Source: Clostridiales bacterium
Lineage (GTDB): Bacteria; Bacillota; Limnochordia; Darwinibacteriales; B1SED10-159
Assembly: GCA_003559095.1 (NCBI GenBank)
Contig: PWMW01000187.1
Location: 26,164 to 90,163, forward strand
Reading direction: 5' to 3'
Length of the DNA stretch: 64,000 nt
Part shown: positions 1 through 8,146 of the stretch, piece by piece
Numbering within the stretch: position 1 is the first letter of the stretch
How the letters are laid out: each line of letters opens with the position of its first letter
Notes under the pieces: generated by a model
The model's database searches: none
Told to the model about the DNA's origin: nothing
The model's input: only the letters and a program-made list of their open reading frames with translations
Translations under genes and position numbers: made by a program

Positions 1-820
1 CGTCCGGCAGGGCAGCTTCGTCCTCGGGATCCTGCAGAGGAGCGAACTGCGGATCCGAAGCCGCAGGAGGTGCCGTGTCCTCGGTGGCCGGAAGCAGCCT
101 AGTCACCATCTCCCGTCCAAATTCGAAGTCGATGACCTGCAGCATGACGCTGTCGACCAGATCGGCGATCTCGATCCGGAATGCAACACAGATGATGGGG
201 CCCTCAGGGCCCAAATCCAGGTCTTCATGACCCAGATCCTTGCGCTGGGTGGTCGGCGGCGAGATGTCGATCATCTGTTGGAAGAGATCGGACATGGACG
301 TGGAGGCGGAGCCCATCATCATGTTCATGGCCTCCGTGACAGCGCTGAGGTAAAGCTCATCCAAAACGTCCGGGGGGTTTTTGCCATCCTCCCCCATCAT
401 CAAACTGCCAATGACGGCGGCGTCCCGTTCCTTTATGACCAGCAAGTTGCTGCCGGATAGCCCCTTAATGTATTCCACATTCACCACAATGCAGGGTATG
501 GGATAATGATCGCGAATTACTGATGGGGGACTGACGAAGACCTCAGGAACAGTAATTTTTACCTTGCGGTTGACCATGGTACTCAAAGCCGTAGCCGCTG
601 CACCCATGGAAATATTGCCCACTTCGCTCAAGGTATCTTGTTCGATGGCACCCAGAGTGGGCAGTGACTCATCGGACTCATCGATCTGCGGGGGTTCCGT
701 GAACTCCATCTGCGACTCTTGTTTTACCGGCCCTGTCCCATCTGTATCGGCAGCAGCATCCGGTGAGGTTTTTCGGAGAAGTGCATCGATTTCTTCCTGG
801 CTCAAAAATTCTTCATTCAT
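1..820 (-). CDS. fliY: Flagellar motor switch phosphatase FliY (CheC-like domains + FliN C-terminal domain), 3' end outside window
   Basis: Own minus-strand translation from ATG at 820: MNEEFLSQEEIDALLRKTSPDAAADTDG...IEQDTLSEVGNISMGAAATALSTMVNRKVKI...; runs off the window edge; start overlaps fliM stop. Confidence 0.88.
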   Translation of the reverse strand, partial: MNEEFLSQEEIDALLRKTSPDAAADTDGTGPVKQESQMEFTEPPQIDESDESLPTLGAIEQDTLSEVGNISMGAAATALSTMVNRKVKITVPEVFVSPPSVIRDHYPIPCIVVNVEYIKGLSGSNLLVIKERDAAVIGSLMMGEDGKNPPDVLDELYLSAVTEAMNMMMGSASTSMSDLFQQMIDISPPTTQRKDLGHEDLDLGPEGPIICVAFRIEIADLVDSVMLQVIDFEFGREMVTRLLPATEDTAPPAASDPQFAPLQDPEDEAALPD

Positions 821-1808
821 CGCTTTGTTCCCCTTCCCCGTCATCGCAGACCTCCGTGATGACCACGCCCAGACGACTCCCTAGTTTGCCTGGCGTTCCT
901 TTAAATTTGGTCAGCGACCCGATCTTGATGTCTAAGTGATCATGTTGGCCGCGATCCAACGGAATGGCATCGCCCACCTCTAGATCCAGCAGGTCTTGCA
1001 CGGTGACCGTGACCGTACCTAGTTCCACCTCAACAGGGAGAATGACTGAGCGAACTTTTTCCTTCAACTGCTGCAGTTTTTTCGGATCGGGCTGCCGCAG
1101 GGACTCGAACAGTTTATGGTGGGTCAGATCCTTCATGATCGGTTCCAACATTCGGTACGGAATGCAGAAGTTCACCATATCTTGAAAGCCATTGAACTCA
1201 AAGGAAAAGGACAACAGCACCACCACGTCCCGTTCGGCCGAACCCTGCAAAAACTGAGGATTGCTTTCTGTCTGCTGCAGACGAAAACGCAGTTCTGCCA
1301 CGTCCTGCCAGGCATCGTTCATCATCTTGCAGATGACGTCCAGAACTTGCTTGCGCAGAACCGCCAGTTCAATATCGGTCAAACCTCCAGGCCGTGCCAC
1401 CAATCTTCCAGGACCCCCACACAAGCGGTCATGGAGAAGGGCTGCGGTATCGGGGCTCAACTGGAGAATGGCACTACCTTCCAAAGGCTCGGCCGAGAAG
1501 ATCGCCAAAACGGATGGGTGCGGCAGTGAACGAACAAATTCACCGAACGTCAACTGCTCGATGGTACTGACTCGCAGATCCATGCGGGCGCGCAATTTGG
1601 CTGACATCAGCCCAGAGTAGGTTCTACAGAATTGATCATAGATGCGCTGCAGAGCCCGTACATGATCTTTGGCGAATTTATTGGGTTTGCGAAAGTCATA
1701 GCGAAGACCGGTCTCGGACGCATCGACCTCCTCTTCCTCCACTTCCACAGATTGTCCCGATGCTTTGATCAAAAGATCAATCTCTTCCTGGGATAGGACA
1801 TCATCCAT
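813..1808 (-). CDS. fliM: Flagellar motor switch protein FliM
   Basis: MDDVLSQEEIDLLIKA N-terminal CheY-binding motif, FliM middle domain, SpoA domain at C-terminus. Confidence 0.95.
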   Translation of the reverse strand: MDDVLSQEEIDLLIKASGQSVEVEEEEVDASETGLRYDFRKPNKFAKDHVRALQRIYDQFCRTYSGLMSAKLRARMDLRVSTIEQLTFGEFVRSLPHPSVLAIFSAEPLEGSAILQLSPDTAALLHDRLCGGPGRLVARPGGLTDIELAVLRKQVLDVICKMMNDAWQDVAELRFRLQQTESNPQFLQGSAERDVVVLLSFSFEFNGFQDMVNFCIPYRMLEPIMKDLTHHKLFESLRQPDPKKLQQLKEKVRSVILPVEVELGTVTVTVQDLLDLEVGDAIPLDRGQHDHLDIKIGSLTKFKGTPGKLGSRLGVVITEVCDDGEGEQSDE

Positions 1809-1896
1809 CTGAGCTCACCTCCGATACCCGGACAGCAGGAATCGTTCCCCGCCCTAGGTATCCCATATTTCTCTATCGGCAGTTGGACCGTGATTC

Positions 1897-2388
1897 TCAA
1901 GGGGTTAGCGAAGATTTTTCCAGACCATGGAACCCCAAAGAATCTTTGTCACGGACAACTGCAGCAGTATCCAAAAGAATCAACAGACGTTCTTCGATCT
2001 GCCCCACTGCCTTTACAAAATCCGCAGCCAAACCCGCTGACCGGGTGGGCGGTGGTTCCATCTGGGAGCTGGCAATGCGCTGAACCTCCACCACAGCATC
2101 CACCATCAATCCTACCCAGGTGCGATTCACATCAACGACCATAATCCGTGTATCCGGCGTCCATTCTCGCAGGGGCAGACCCAGTCGTTTGCGTAGGCAG
2201 ATAATGGGTATCACTTCCCCGCGCAGATTGGCAACTCCTGCAATGTAATGAGCAGCGTGGGGTAGCTTGGTTATGGTTTCGGGCTTGACAATCTCTTGGA
2301 CCTGCGTAATGGGAACAGCGAACTCTTCCTGATCAAGCAGGAATACTATCCACTGCTGTTCCTGTTCCACGCTTTTATCTTCAGTCAT
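1897..2388 (-). CDS. cheW: Chemotaxis coupling protein CheW
   Basis: QWIVFLLDQEEFAVPITQVQEIVKPE...IAGVANLRGEVIPIICLRKRLGL typical of CheW. Confidence 0.92.
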   Translation of the reverse strand: MTEDKSVEQEQQWIVFLLDQEEFAVPITQVQEIVKPETITKLPHAAHYIAGVANLRGEVIPIICLRKRLGLPLREWTPDTRIMVVDVNRTWVGLMVDAVVEVQRIASSQMEPPPTRSAGLAADFVKAVGQIEERLLILLDTAAVVRDKDSLGFHGLEKSSLTP

Positions 2389-2444
2389 GCTCTGACCTCC
2401 TTGTCCACCGCGGGCAGCCGCTTCTTCACCAACGACGGACCGCG

Positions 2445-2472
2445 GAAAAAAGGCACCACAGTGGTGCCTTTC
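2445..2472 (-). terminator. Intrinsic terminator after the SLH gene
   Basis: Minus strand AAAGGCACCACTGTGGTGCCTTTTTTCC: perfect stem plus U-tract. Confidence 0.85.
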
Positions 2473-2487
2473 CGTGTGCTAGTGCAT

Positions 2488-3747
2488 CTAGTTGCCGATG
2501 AAGCCCACCAGAATACCGATGGCTCCGATGAGCATACCGATGGTGGCTTGGGTCCGAAGCGACCGCTGCTGCTGCTCAGTATTGGCCTTGAATGCTCCAA
2601 AATCTTCCTGCAGTTCCATCAGCTGCCGCTCGAGACGCTGTTCGCGAATAATGGCAGTATTCATCTGCACCTGAATTTCGTCGCTAATTTGCCGGCTTAA
2701 CCGTGCCAGTTCTTCTTCAGACACGCCCACCTGTGTTTCCAGGGACTGGACCTCCGCAATTAATTGGTCCAACTCCCACTCAAGGTTGGCCCGGCCTTCG
2801 GTCTCCCGCTGAATACGTACGGCCAAGTTCTGCACATCCCGCTCAATCTTGGCACTCAGCTCCGCCAACTCATCGATTCGGACGCGATTTTGTTCCACTG
2901 TCCGCAGAAGGCCGCCATCGGCACTGGCCACAGTGCGTACCAGGCCTTCCAGCTGTTCCTGCAGGTAGGCAATATCCTCTTGGGATTGTGCCATATCGAG
3001 GGTGAGCTGTTCCGTGGTTTCCCACAAACGAACGTTTTCCGTTTCCATGACGTTGAAGACAGCGCCTTTTTCTCCCACCCAGTTCTCCAGATGATCCAAA
3101 GAATCACGCTGTAGGAGGAGCTCATCCTCTAATTGGAAGATAGCCTGCTGCACCATGTCCATATCAGATTCATAACGCTGCAGCTGATCTTGGGTTCCCG
3201 AGAGCAGACTGGCTTGGGCATCCAGGGTGGCCTGCTGCTCCACCAACGTTTGCCGATTGCGTTCCGCTTCTGCCATAAGTTCAGCTCGCAGTTTTTGCAC
3301 TTCTTCTTGGAGTTCCACCTGCGAGGCGGTGACTCGATGCATCCGCTCTTCAGTGACAGCAGCGATCCGTTGGGTTTCGCCGAGTTTTTCTTCCACTTCA
3401 TCACGCTCAGCATACCACTGCACCAGTTCGGCGCGAAATTCATTGGTCAACTCTTGAATCAGCTCGAGATCATCGATGGATCCCGTAACTTCGCCGCGAT
3501 CAATCTCATCAAGGAGGCGAGCTAATACCATGGCCAGTGTGTACCGGTCCACGGTCCGTGTCCCCTGGAATGTGCCGTCCTCAAATACAACCATGTAGCC
3601 TCGGTTGACGATCTTCTGGACAGCCTGATACGCCCAATGGTCCGTGGGCACGTCTTGGAGATCCGAAGCAAACGCAGGCGTTATTCCGAATCCGCTGACC
3701 AACATAACCAATGCTACAAACCATACAATAACTCGCTTAACCTTCAA
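2488..3747 (-). CDS. SLH-domain protein with long coiled coil and C-terminal hydrophobic helix (outer-membrane tether / Omp-alpha-like)
   Basis: Signal peptide, one SLH domain (DVPTDHWAYQAVQKIVNRGYMVVFEDGTFQGTRTVDRYTLAMVLARLL), long heptad-rich region, terminal ATIGMLIGAIGILVGFIGN. Confidence 0.82.
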   Translation of the reverse strand: MKVKRVIVWFVALVMLVSGFGITPAFASDLQDVPTDHWAYQAVQKIVNRGYMVVFEDGTFQGTRTVDRYTLAMVLARLLDEIDRGEVTGSIDDLELIQELTNEFRAELVQWYAERDEVEEKLGETQRIAAVTEERMHRVTASQVELQEEVQKLRAELMAEAERNRQTLVEQQATLDAQASLLSGTQDQLQRYESDMDMVQQAIFQLEDELLLQRDSLDHLENWVGEKGAVFNVMETENVRLWETTEQLTLDMAQSQEDIAYLQEQLEGLVRTVASADGGLLRTVEQNRVRIDELAELSAKIERDVQNLAVRIQRETEGRANLEWELDQLIAEVQSLETQVGVSEEELARLSRQISDEIQVQMNTAIIREQRLERQLMELQEDFGAFKANTEQQQRSLRTQATIGMLIGAIGILVGFIGN

Positions 3748-3759
3748 GTTGACCCCTCC

Positions 3760-5796
3760 TTATTCTTTAACAACAATGTCGCGACCGATGACTTCAAACG
3801 ATGGAACTTGTCCGGTAGTGTCGTAGAGATTGACATTCTGCAGCAGTACATCAGCATAGCCAGGTGCCTTGGCTCGAAAATGAATGGTGATCAACGTTCC
3901 AAAGGCCAGCGGTAGTGGCCTTTCTTCACCGCGATCGCCAGCGGCCCCCAATACACGTCCCCGTTGGTTATCCACATTGGGCATGGTCCACGAAAGGTTC
4001 ACCGGTGGCTGAACACGGTCATCAACGAACAAGGTACCGCGACTGATGTCTAGGGTTCGGCCAACGATCTCTGCCACATCGGGGTTGAAGTAAACATCGA
4101 ACGATGCCCGCTGAAAATCGGGAATATTGGTGGCCCAGATGGCAACAGAAAAGTAATCGCCAGGACGAACAGTGTCGCTGCGTTCGCCCGTGGGGCCGCC
4201 TACCCAGACCCGGGGAGTCGTCCCAGGAATCAGCACAAAGTTATTGAGTACCTGCTGACCAGCGCTGGATTCCACTCTTAGGGAATAAGGAAGGTTGCCA
4301 GATACTCCCGTGGGCTCCAAGAACCAACGCACAACCGTGGATTCGCCGGGGCCTAACGTAACAGGATACTTAATGGCACGGTCCCCTTGGGCCAACACCA
4401 GACCAATGGGATGTTCAATGCGAGCTTGAATGGAGTGAGCGGGCATACCGCCCACATTGCGCAGTTCAGCCTCTACAGCAATGGGTACCGGCCGCAGACG
4501 CTCATCTTCAATGCGCAGAGCCTCGGGACCACGCAGCTGAACCTGCAGCTTCGCCGGACTGACCACCTCAATATTCCGCGAAACCTTATTGGCCTCACTG
4601 TTGATGGCGTCCACTATTACTTCGTAGCTGATGGTTCCACTCAATTCACCACGGGGGATAATTTGCCAACTGGTTTGAATGGTTTCGCCCACATCCAAGT
4701 TGCCAAGATCCTTTTTGAGCGAACCTTCCACCAGTTCCAGTCCCCTAGGCAGACGGATATCTGCCGTCACTTCGCGAGCTTCTCCCTGACCAGTGTTCTG
4801 GATATACGCGATGATCGGGAAGCTCTGCCTATGGTCAGGATCTGCAATAATCTGAGCTGGGCTCGTGACCCCCAAGGAGAGATCGCCCGGGGCAATGGTC
4901 ACGCCGCCTAAGCCATAATGAGTGACAAATGTACGGGTAGTTCCGGGCTGCAGTGGGATGGGATCCCAAAACATGGCCATGGCACTATCCAACTCAAACT
5001 CACCCCGGCGGGTAAAATCGCGCCCGGGCTGGAAGTCAAAATTCCAAAGATCATCGGCTAGGCTGCCCCAGTTGGTAAAATAGACTCGGTCCGGGGTTGT
5101 GATCCCTGATTGGCGCAACGTGCCCTGGGCCATCACCTGCGGATTGCTCAAGGAGTCAAAGGCCTGCCAGAACTCGGGCATGTTGTGAGAGTAGAACACC
5201 GTATCCGTCAAGATCGCCTGGTCATCCACACGAAACGGAGCACCATCGTTCTCGCCCAACATGGTATCCAACATAAGACGCAGGCCCACCAAATGCGCTT
5301 CGTTATCGGTGTTATGAACCTGGTATTCGATGCGGGCCGTATCCATTAATCCAGTTGTAGTACTTCGGGCTAGACTCAATTTTTGCGTCACTTCAACGGG
5401 TCCGAGGCGCCAAACGCTGACGATGGCTCCATCGCGAACCACCGGAGCTTCGATCATGTCCCCATACAACCCGTCTCGTCCAGCCCGGCGATTGGTAGAT
5501 CCTCCGAACACCCAGTTTTGGTTACCGACCCGTACCGTGGTGTAACTGGTCCACGGATCGTCACCGCCATAGATCAGATGCTTGTTGCGATCTTCGTCCC
5601 GATCGGGATCGCCACCCGTGGTCCCCAAAGAAAACCGCCCCGTGTTGAGCTCGCGAATGTTGGCAACAATCCGAATGTATTCGTTACTGATCTGCAGGGT
5701 ATCCTGCGCTTCGTCCTGTGCCCACACCATGACCGTCGGGGCCAACAGCACTAGGAGGAGAACAACAATAGTGGTTACACTGAGCCATGGCTTCAT
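3760..5796 (-). CDS. Secreted multidomain protein with CARDB-like repeats and C-terminal cohesin-like domain
   Basis: Signal peptide; repeated beta-sandwich segments with DxGxGEAREVTADIRLP-type motifs; C-terminal DTVRPGDYFSVAIWATNIPDFQRASFDVYFNPDVAEIVGRTL...GTLITIHFRAKAPGYADVLLQNVNLYD resembles cohesin. Confidence 0.6.
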   Translation of the reverse strand: MKPWLSVTTIVVLLLVLLAPTVMVWAQDEAQDTLQISNEYIRIVANIRELNTGRFSLGTTGGDPDRDEDRNKHLIYGGDDPWTSYTTVRVGNQNWVFGGSTNRRAGRDGLYGDMIEAPVVRDGAIVSVWRLGPVEVTQKLSLARSTTTGLMDTARIEYQVHNTDNEAHLVGLRLMLDTMLGENDGAPFRVDDQAILTDTVFYSHNMPEFWQAFDSLSNPQVMAQGTLRQSGITTPDRVYFTNWGSLADDLWNFDFQPGRDFTRRGEFELDSAMAMFWDPIPLQPGTTRTFVTHYGLGGVTIAPGDLSLGVTSPAQIIADPDHRQSFPIIAYIQNTGQGEAREVTADIRLPRGLELVEGSLKKDLGNLDVGETIQTSWQIIPRGELSGTISYEVIVDAINSEANKVSRNIEVVSPAKLQVQLRGPEALRIEDERLRPVPIAVEAELRNVGGMPAHSIQARIEHPIGLVLAQGDRAIKYPVTLGPGESTVVRWFLEPTGVSGNLPYSLRVESSAGQQVLNNFVLIPGTTPRVWVGGPTGERSDTVRPGDYFSVAIWATNIPDFQRASFDVYFNPDVAEIVGRTLDISRGTLFVDDRVQPPVNLSWTMPNVDNQRGRVLGAAGDRGEERPLPLAFGTLITIHFRAKAPGYADVLLQNVNLYDTTGQVPSFEVIGRDIVVKE

Positions 5797-5821
5797 CAGA
5801 AAGCATACCCCCTAAAGATGT

Positions 5822-6841
5822 CTATTCGTCGGCCCATCTCACATCGCCAAAGTAAATGGTGGCATCTTCGCCAATTAGGAACTCTACGTCCAGTGTCAAG
5901 ATATATGCTTGAGCCGCTGGCTGGAATTGCCACCTAGCTTCAATGTATCGCTCTGCTTGGTTGTCGAGCCTGGAATCACCACTGGAGCGCGCTACCACAA
6001 CACTGATGGTCTCACCGCCGGCGGTGACTGAGATCTCAAGACGTACGGTCCCTTCGGCCTCGTCGTGCTCAGCGCTCTTCGGGTACTGGGGAGCTCGTCC
6101 ATCACCGGCCACCAATGACCGACCACTGGGCGGTGGTGGCGGCGGCGGAGCCTGCTCTTCTTGGCCCTGCCCATCGGCTGTGTCTGCCGCAGCATCATCG
6201 GCTCCAGCATCGGCATCCTGTCCGGAGCCACTGGGAGCGCTGGCATCCTGGACCGTATCAGAGGACGATGGTTCCGGAGCTGGTGTGGGCCGCGGCATCG
6301 GTTCCGGCTGTGGTTCGGGATCCGGCTGCACTGGCAGGCGCTCTTCGTCAACAACCACTTCTTCACCGCGTTCACTGGTCAGAAGTTCGGCCGTGGCCGG
6401 TTCTGGCTCGGGTTCGGTAGCCGGCGGCACCTGTGGTTCTGGCTGCGCCTCCGGTTCCGGTGCCACTTCCACCTGTTCCTGACGGACTTCTGGTTCAGGC
6501 TCGGGCTGTGGCTCTGGGCGCGGCGTTGCTGGTTCTTCTGGTTCCTGTTCCTGCGGGGCCACGGCCGGCTGCTGCGGCTGCTGGGGTGATTCTTGGGGAC
6601 GAGTTTCCACTGGCGTGGGCGCGGTGGTACTTGACGCGGGGTTCGTCACTGGCGAAATTTGGCGAGCCGGCGACTGTTCGACGCGCAAAACCTGGATGGT
6701 TCCGCCCCGTTCCAAACTGGGAACATCACCTTCCAGCATTTGACCCCACTGCGGGTATGTTATGAATAATAGAGCGTGGAAAACCACAGACAAAAAGACG
6801 AACCGGCTGATTGGTTGGTCGTCACGGTCATAAGCTAGCAT
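5822..6841 (-). CDS. TonB-like energy transducer with Pro/Glu-rich linker
   Basis: N-terminal TM (FVFLSVVFHALLFITYPQ), ~150-residue P/E/Q-rich linker, C-terminal APQYPKSAEHDEAEGTVRLEISVTAGGETISVVVARSSGDSRLDNQAERYIEARWQFQPA. Confidence 0.82.
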   Translation of the reverse strand: MLAYDRDDQPISRFVFLSVVFHALLFITYPQWGQMLEGDVPSLERGGTIQVLRVEQSPARQISPVTNPASSTTAPTPVETRPQESPQQPQQPAVAPQEQEPEEPATPRPEPQPEPEPEVRQEQVEVAPEPEAQPEPQVPPATEPEPEPATAELLTSERGEEVVVDEERLPVQPDPEPQPEPMPRPTPAPEPSSSDTVQDASAPSGSGQDADAGADDAAADTADGQGQEEQAPPPPPPPSGRSLVAGDGRAPQYPKSAEHDEAEGTVRLEISVTAGGETISVVVARSSGDSRLDNQAERYIEARWQFQPAAQAYILTLDVEFLIGEDATIYFGDVRWADE

Positions 6842-6859
6842 CCAACAGTCCCACCTTTG

Positions 6860-7264
6860 TTAACTCTCCTGCTCAACAGCTAGACCCAACTTGCTGCCAC
6901 CGACGGCCCGCACATGATCAAGGGCGCTGACCACATGCTCGTAGCGCACCTGCCGATCTGCACGAACAATGACGAAAAGGTCTGGGTTTGCCTGCAGAGC
7001 TTGTTCAATATGCGCCCGGAGTTCAGGGCCTGTAACACTGCGGCCATCAACATAGAAGGCGCCGTCTCGGTTAACGCTTACTTCGAACTGCGCCGACTGC
7101 TGCGGGACGCCGCTGACGGCGCGGGGCAGTTCCACGTCCATACCCATGGGCGTGGTCCGGATTGTGGTGAACAGCATGAAAAAGATCAGCAAAAAGAAGA
7201 CCACGTCAATCATGGGCATCATATCGGGGCGGGGAACCCGCCGTTTGGCCCGGCTAAATTCCAT
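6860..7264 (-). CDS. exbD: ExbD/TolR family biopolymer transport protein
   Basis: RPDMMPMIDVVFFLLIFFMLFTT TM with conserved Asp. Confidence 0.9.
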   Translation of the reverse strand: MEFSRAKRRVPRPDMMPMIDVVFFLLIFFMLFTTIRTTPMGMDVELPRAVSGVPQQSAQFEVSVNRDGAFYVDGRSVTGPELRAHIEQALQANPDLFVIVRADRQVRYEHVVSALDHVRAVGGSKLGLAVEQES

Positions 7265-7878
7265 CAGTATTCACCTCGCGACTCCAAGACCGCCAACAGC
7301 TCGTTGGCTCGGCGAGTCATATCCGCTGTGTTGCGGTCAATGATGCTGTTAAGATAGGCATAGGCAGCCATGGTAGGAATAGCAATCAACAGACCGGTAG
7401 CCGTTGTGATCAGTGCTTCCGCAATACCGACACTGAGAGCCGCTGGCGCGTCAATCCCGTCCAGAGCTGCCATAACATTGAAGCTCTTAATGATCCCGGT
7501 TACTGTACCCAACAGCCCCAAGAGCGGTGAGATCGTAACGATGGTATCGAGGATGCTCATGCGGCGCTCCATGCGATGAATCTCTTCCCGGCCGATTTCG
7601 TGCATCCGTTCCTTGATCTCTTCCTTGTCACGGTCATAGTAGGCGATACCTGCTGACAAGACTGACGCCACGGGACCGCGAGATTTTTTGGTCATCTGCA
7701 TGGCTTCCAGTACCTTGCCCTGTCCCAATGACAGCTTAACATCTTCCATCAGTTCTTCGGTGTCGGTCTTGGTACGGTAAAGAAACCAAAACCGTTCAAG
7801 CATGACAGCTACCGCCAATACCGACAAAAACACAAGCGGAATCATGACTGGACCGCCCCGGACAATAAATTCAACCAT
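7264..7878 (-). CDS. exbB: MotA/TolQ/ExbB family proton channel
   Basis: ISPLLGLLGTVTGIIKSFNVMA...GIAEALITTATGLLIAIPTMAAYAYLNS is the ExbB/TolQ signature; adjacent to exbD. Confidence 0.92.
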   Translation of the reverse strand: MVEFIVRGGPVMIPLVFLSVLAVAVMLERFWFLYRTKTDTEELMEDVKLSLGQGKVLEAMQMTKKSRGPVASVLSAGIAYYDRDKEEIKERMHEIGREEIHRMERRMSILDTIVTISPLLGLLGTVTGIIKSFNVMAALDGIDAPAALSVGIAEALITTATGLLIAIPTMAAYAYLNSIIDRNTADMTRRANELLAVLESRGEY

Positions 7879-8045
7879 AATACAAACCCCTCCATTACCA
7901 GTGGTTCAAATAATATCTTGATAGACTTTCGACATCGGGCGGCAATATCCTTGCACCGCCGGCCCAAATTGTCGCATTTGTAAGGATGCCCAGAACCCGC
8001 AATTGCAGGCAGCGGCATGCAGATCAACCACCAAAAGCCAGGGAT

Positions 8046-8073
8046 CGTTAAAACTCGTTCCACCGCTGTCAAC
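8046..8073 (-). promoter_or_regulatory. Candidate sigma-A promoter for the exbB cassette
   Basis: Minus strand TTGACA - 16 nt - TAACGA upstream of exbB. Confidence 0.4.
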
Positions 8074-8146
8074 TCATTGTACGTTGATACCTATTCGATA
8101 GCAGCGCGTACGCTTAGAGGGTACGTATATGAGCCTGGGGAATAAA

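Noticed and set aside
5943-6765. Plus-strand Gly/Ser/Pro-rich ORFs and apparent short tandem repeats
   Set aside because: Explained by the opposite-strand Pro/Glu-rich TonB linker; not a separate repeat element.
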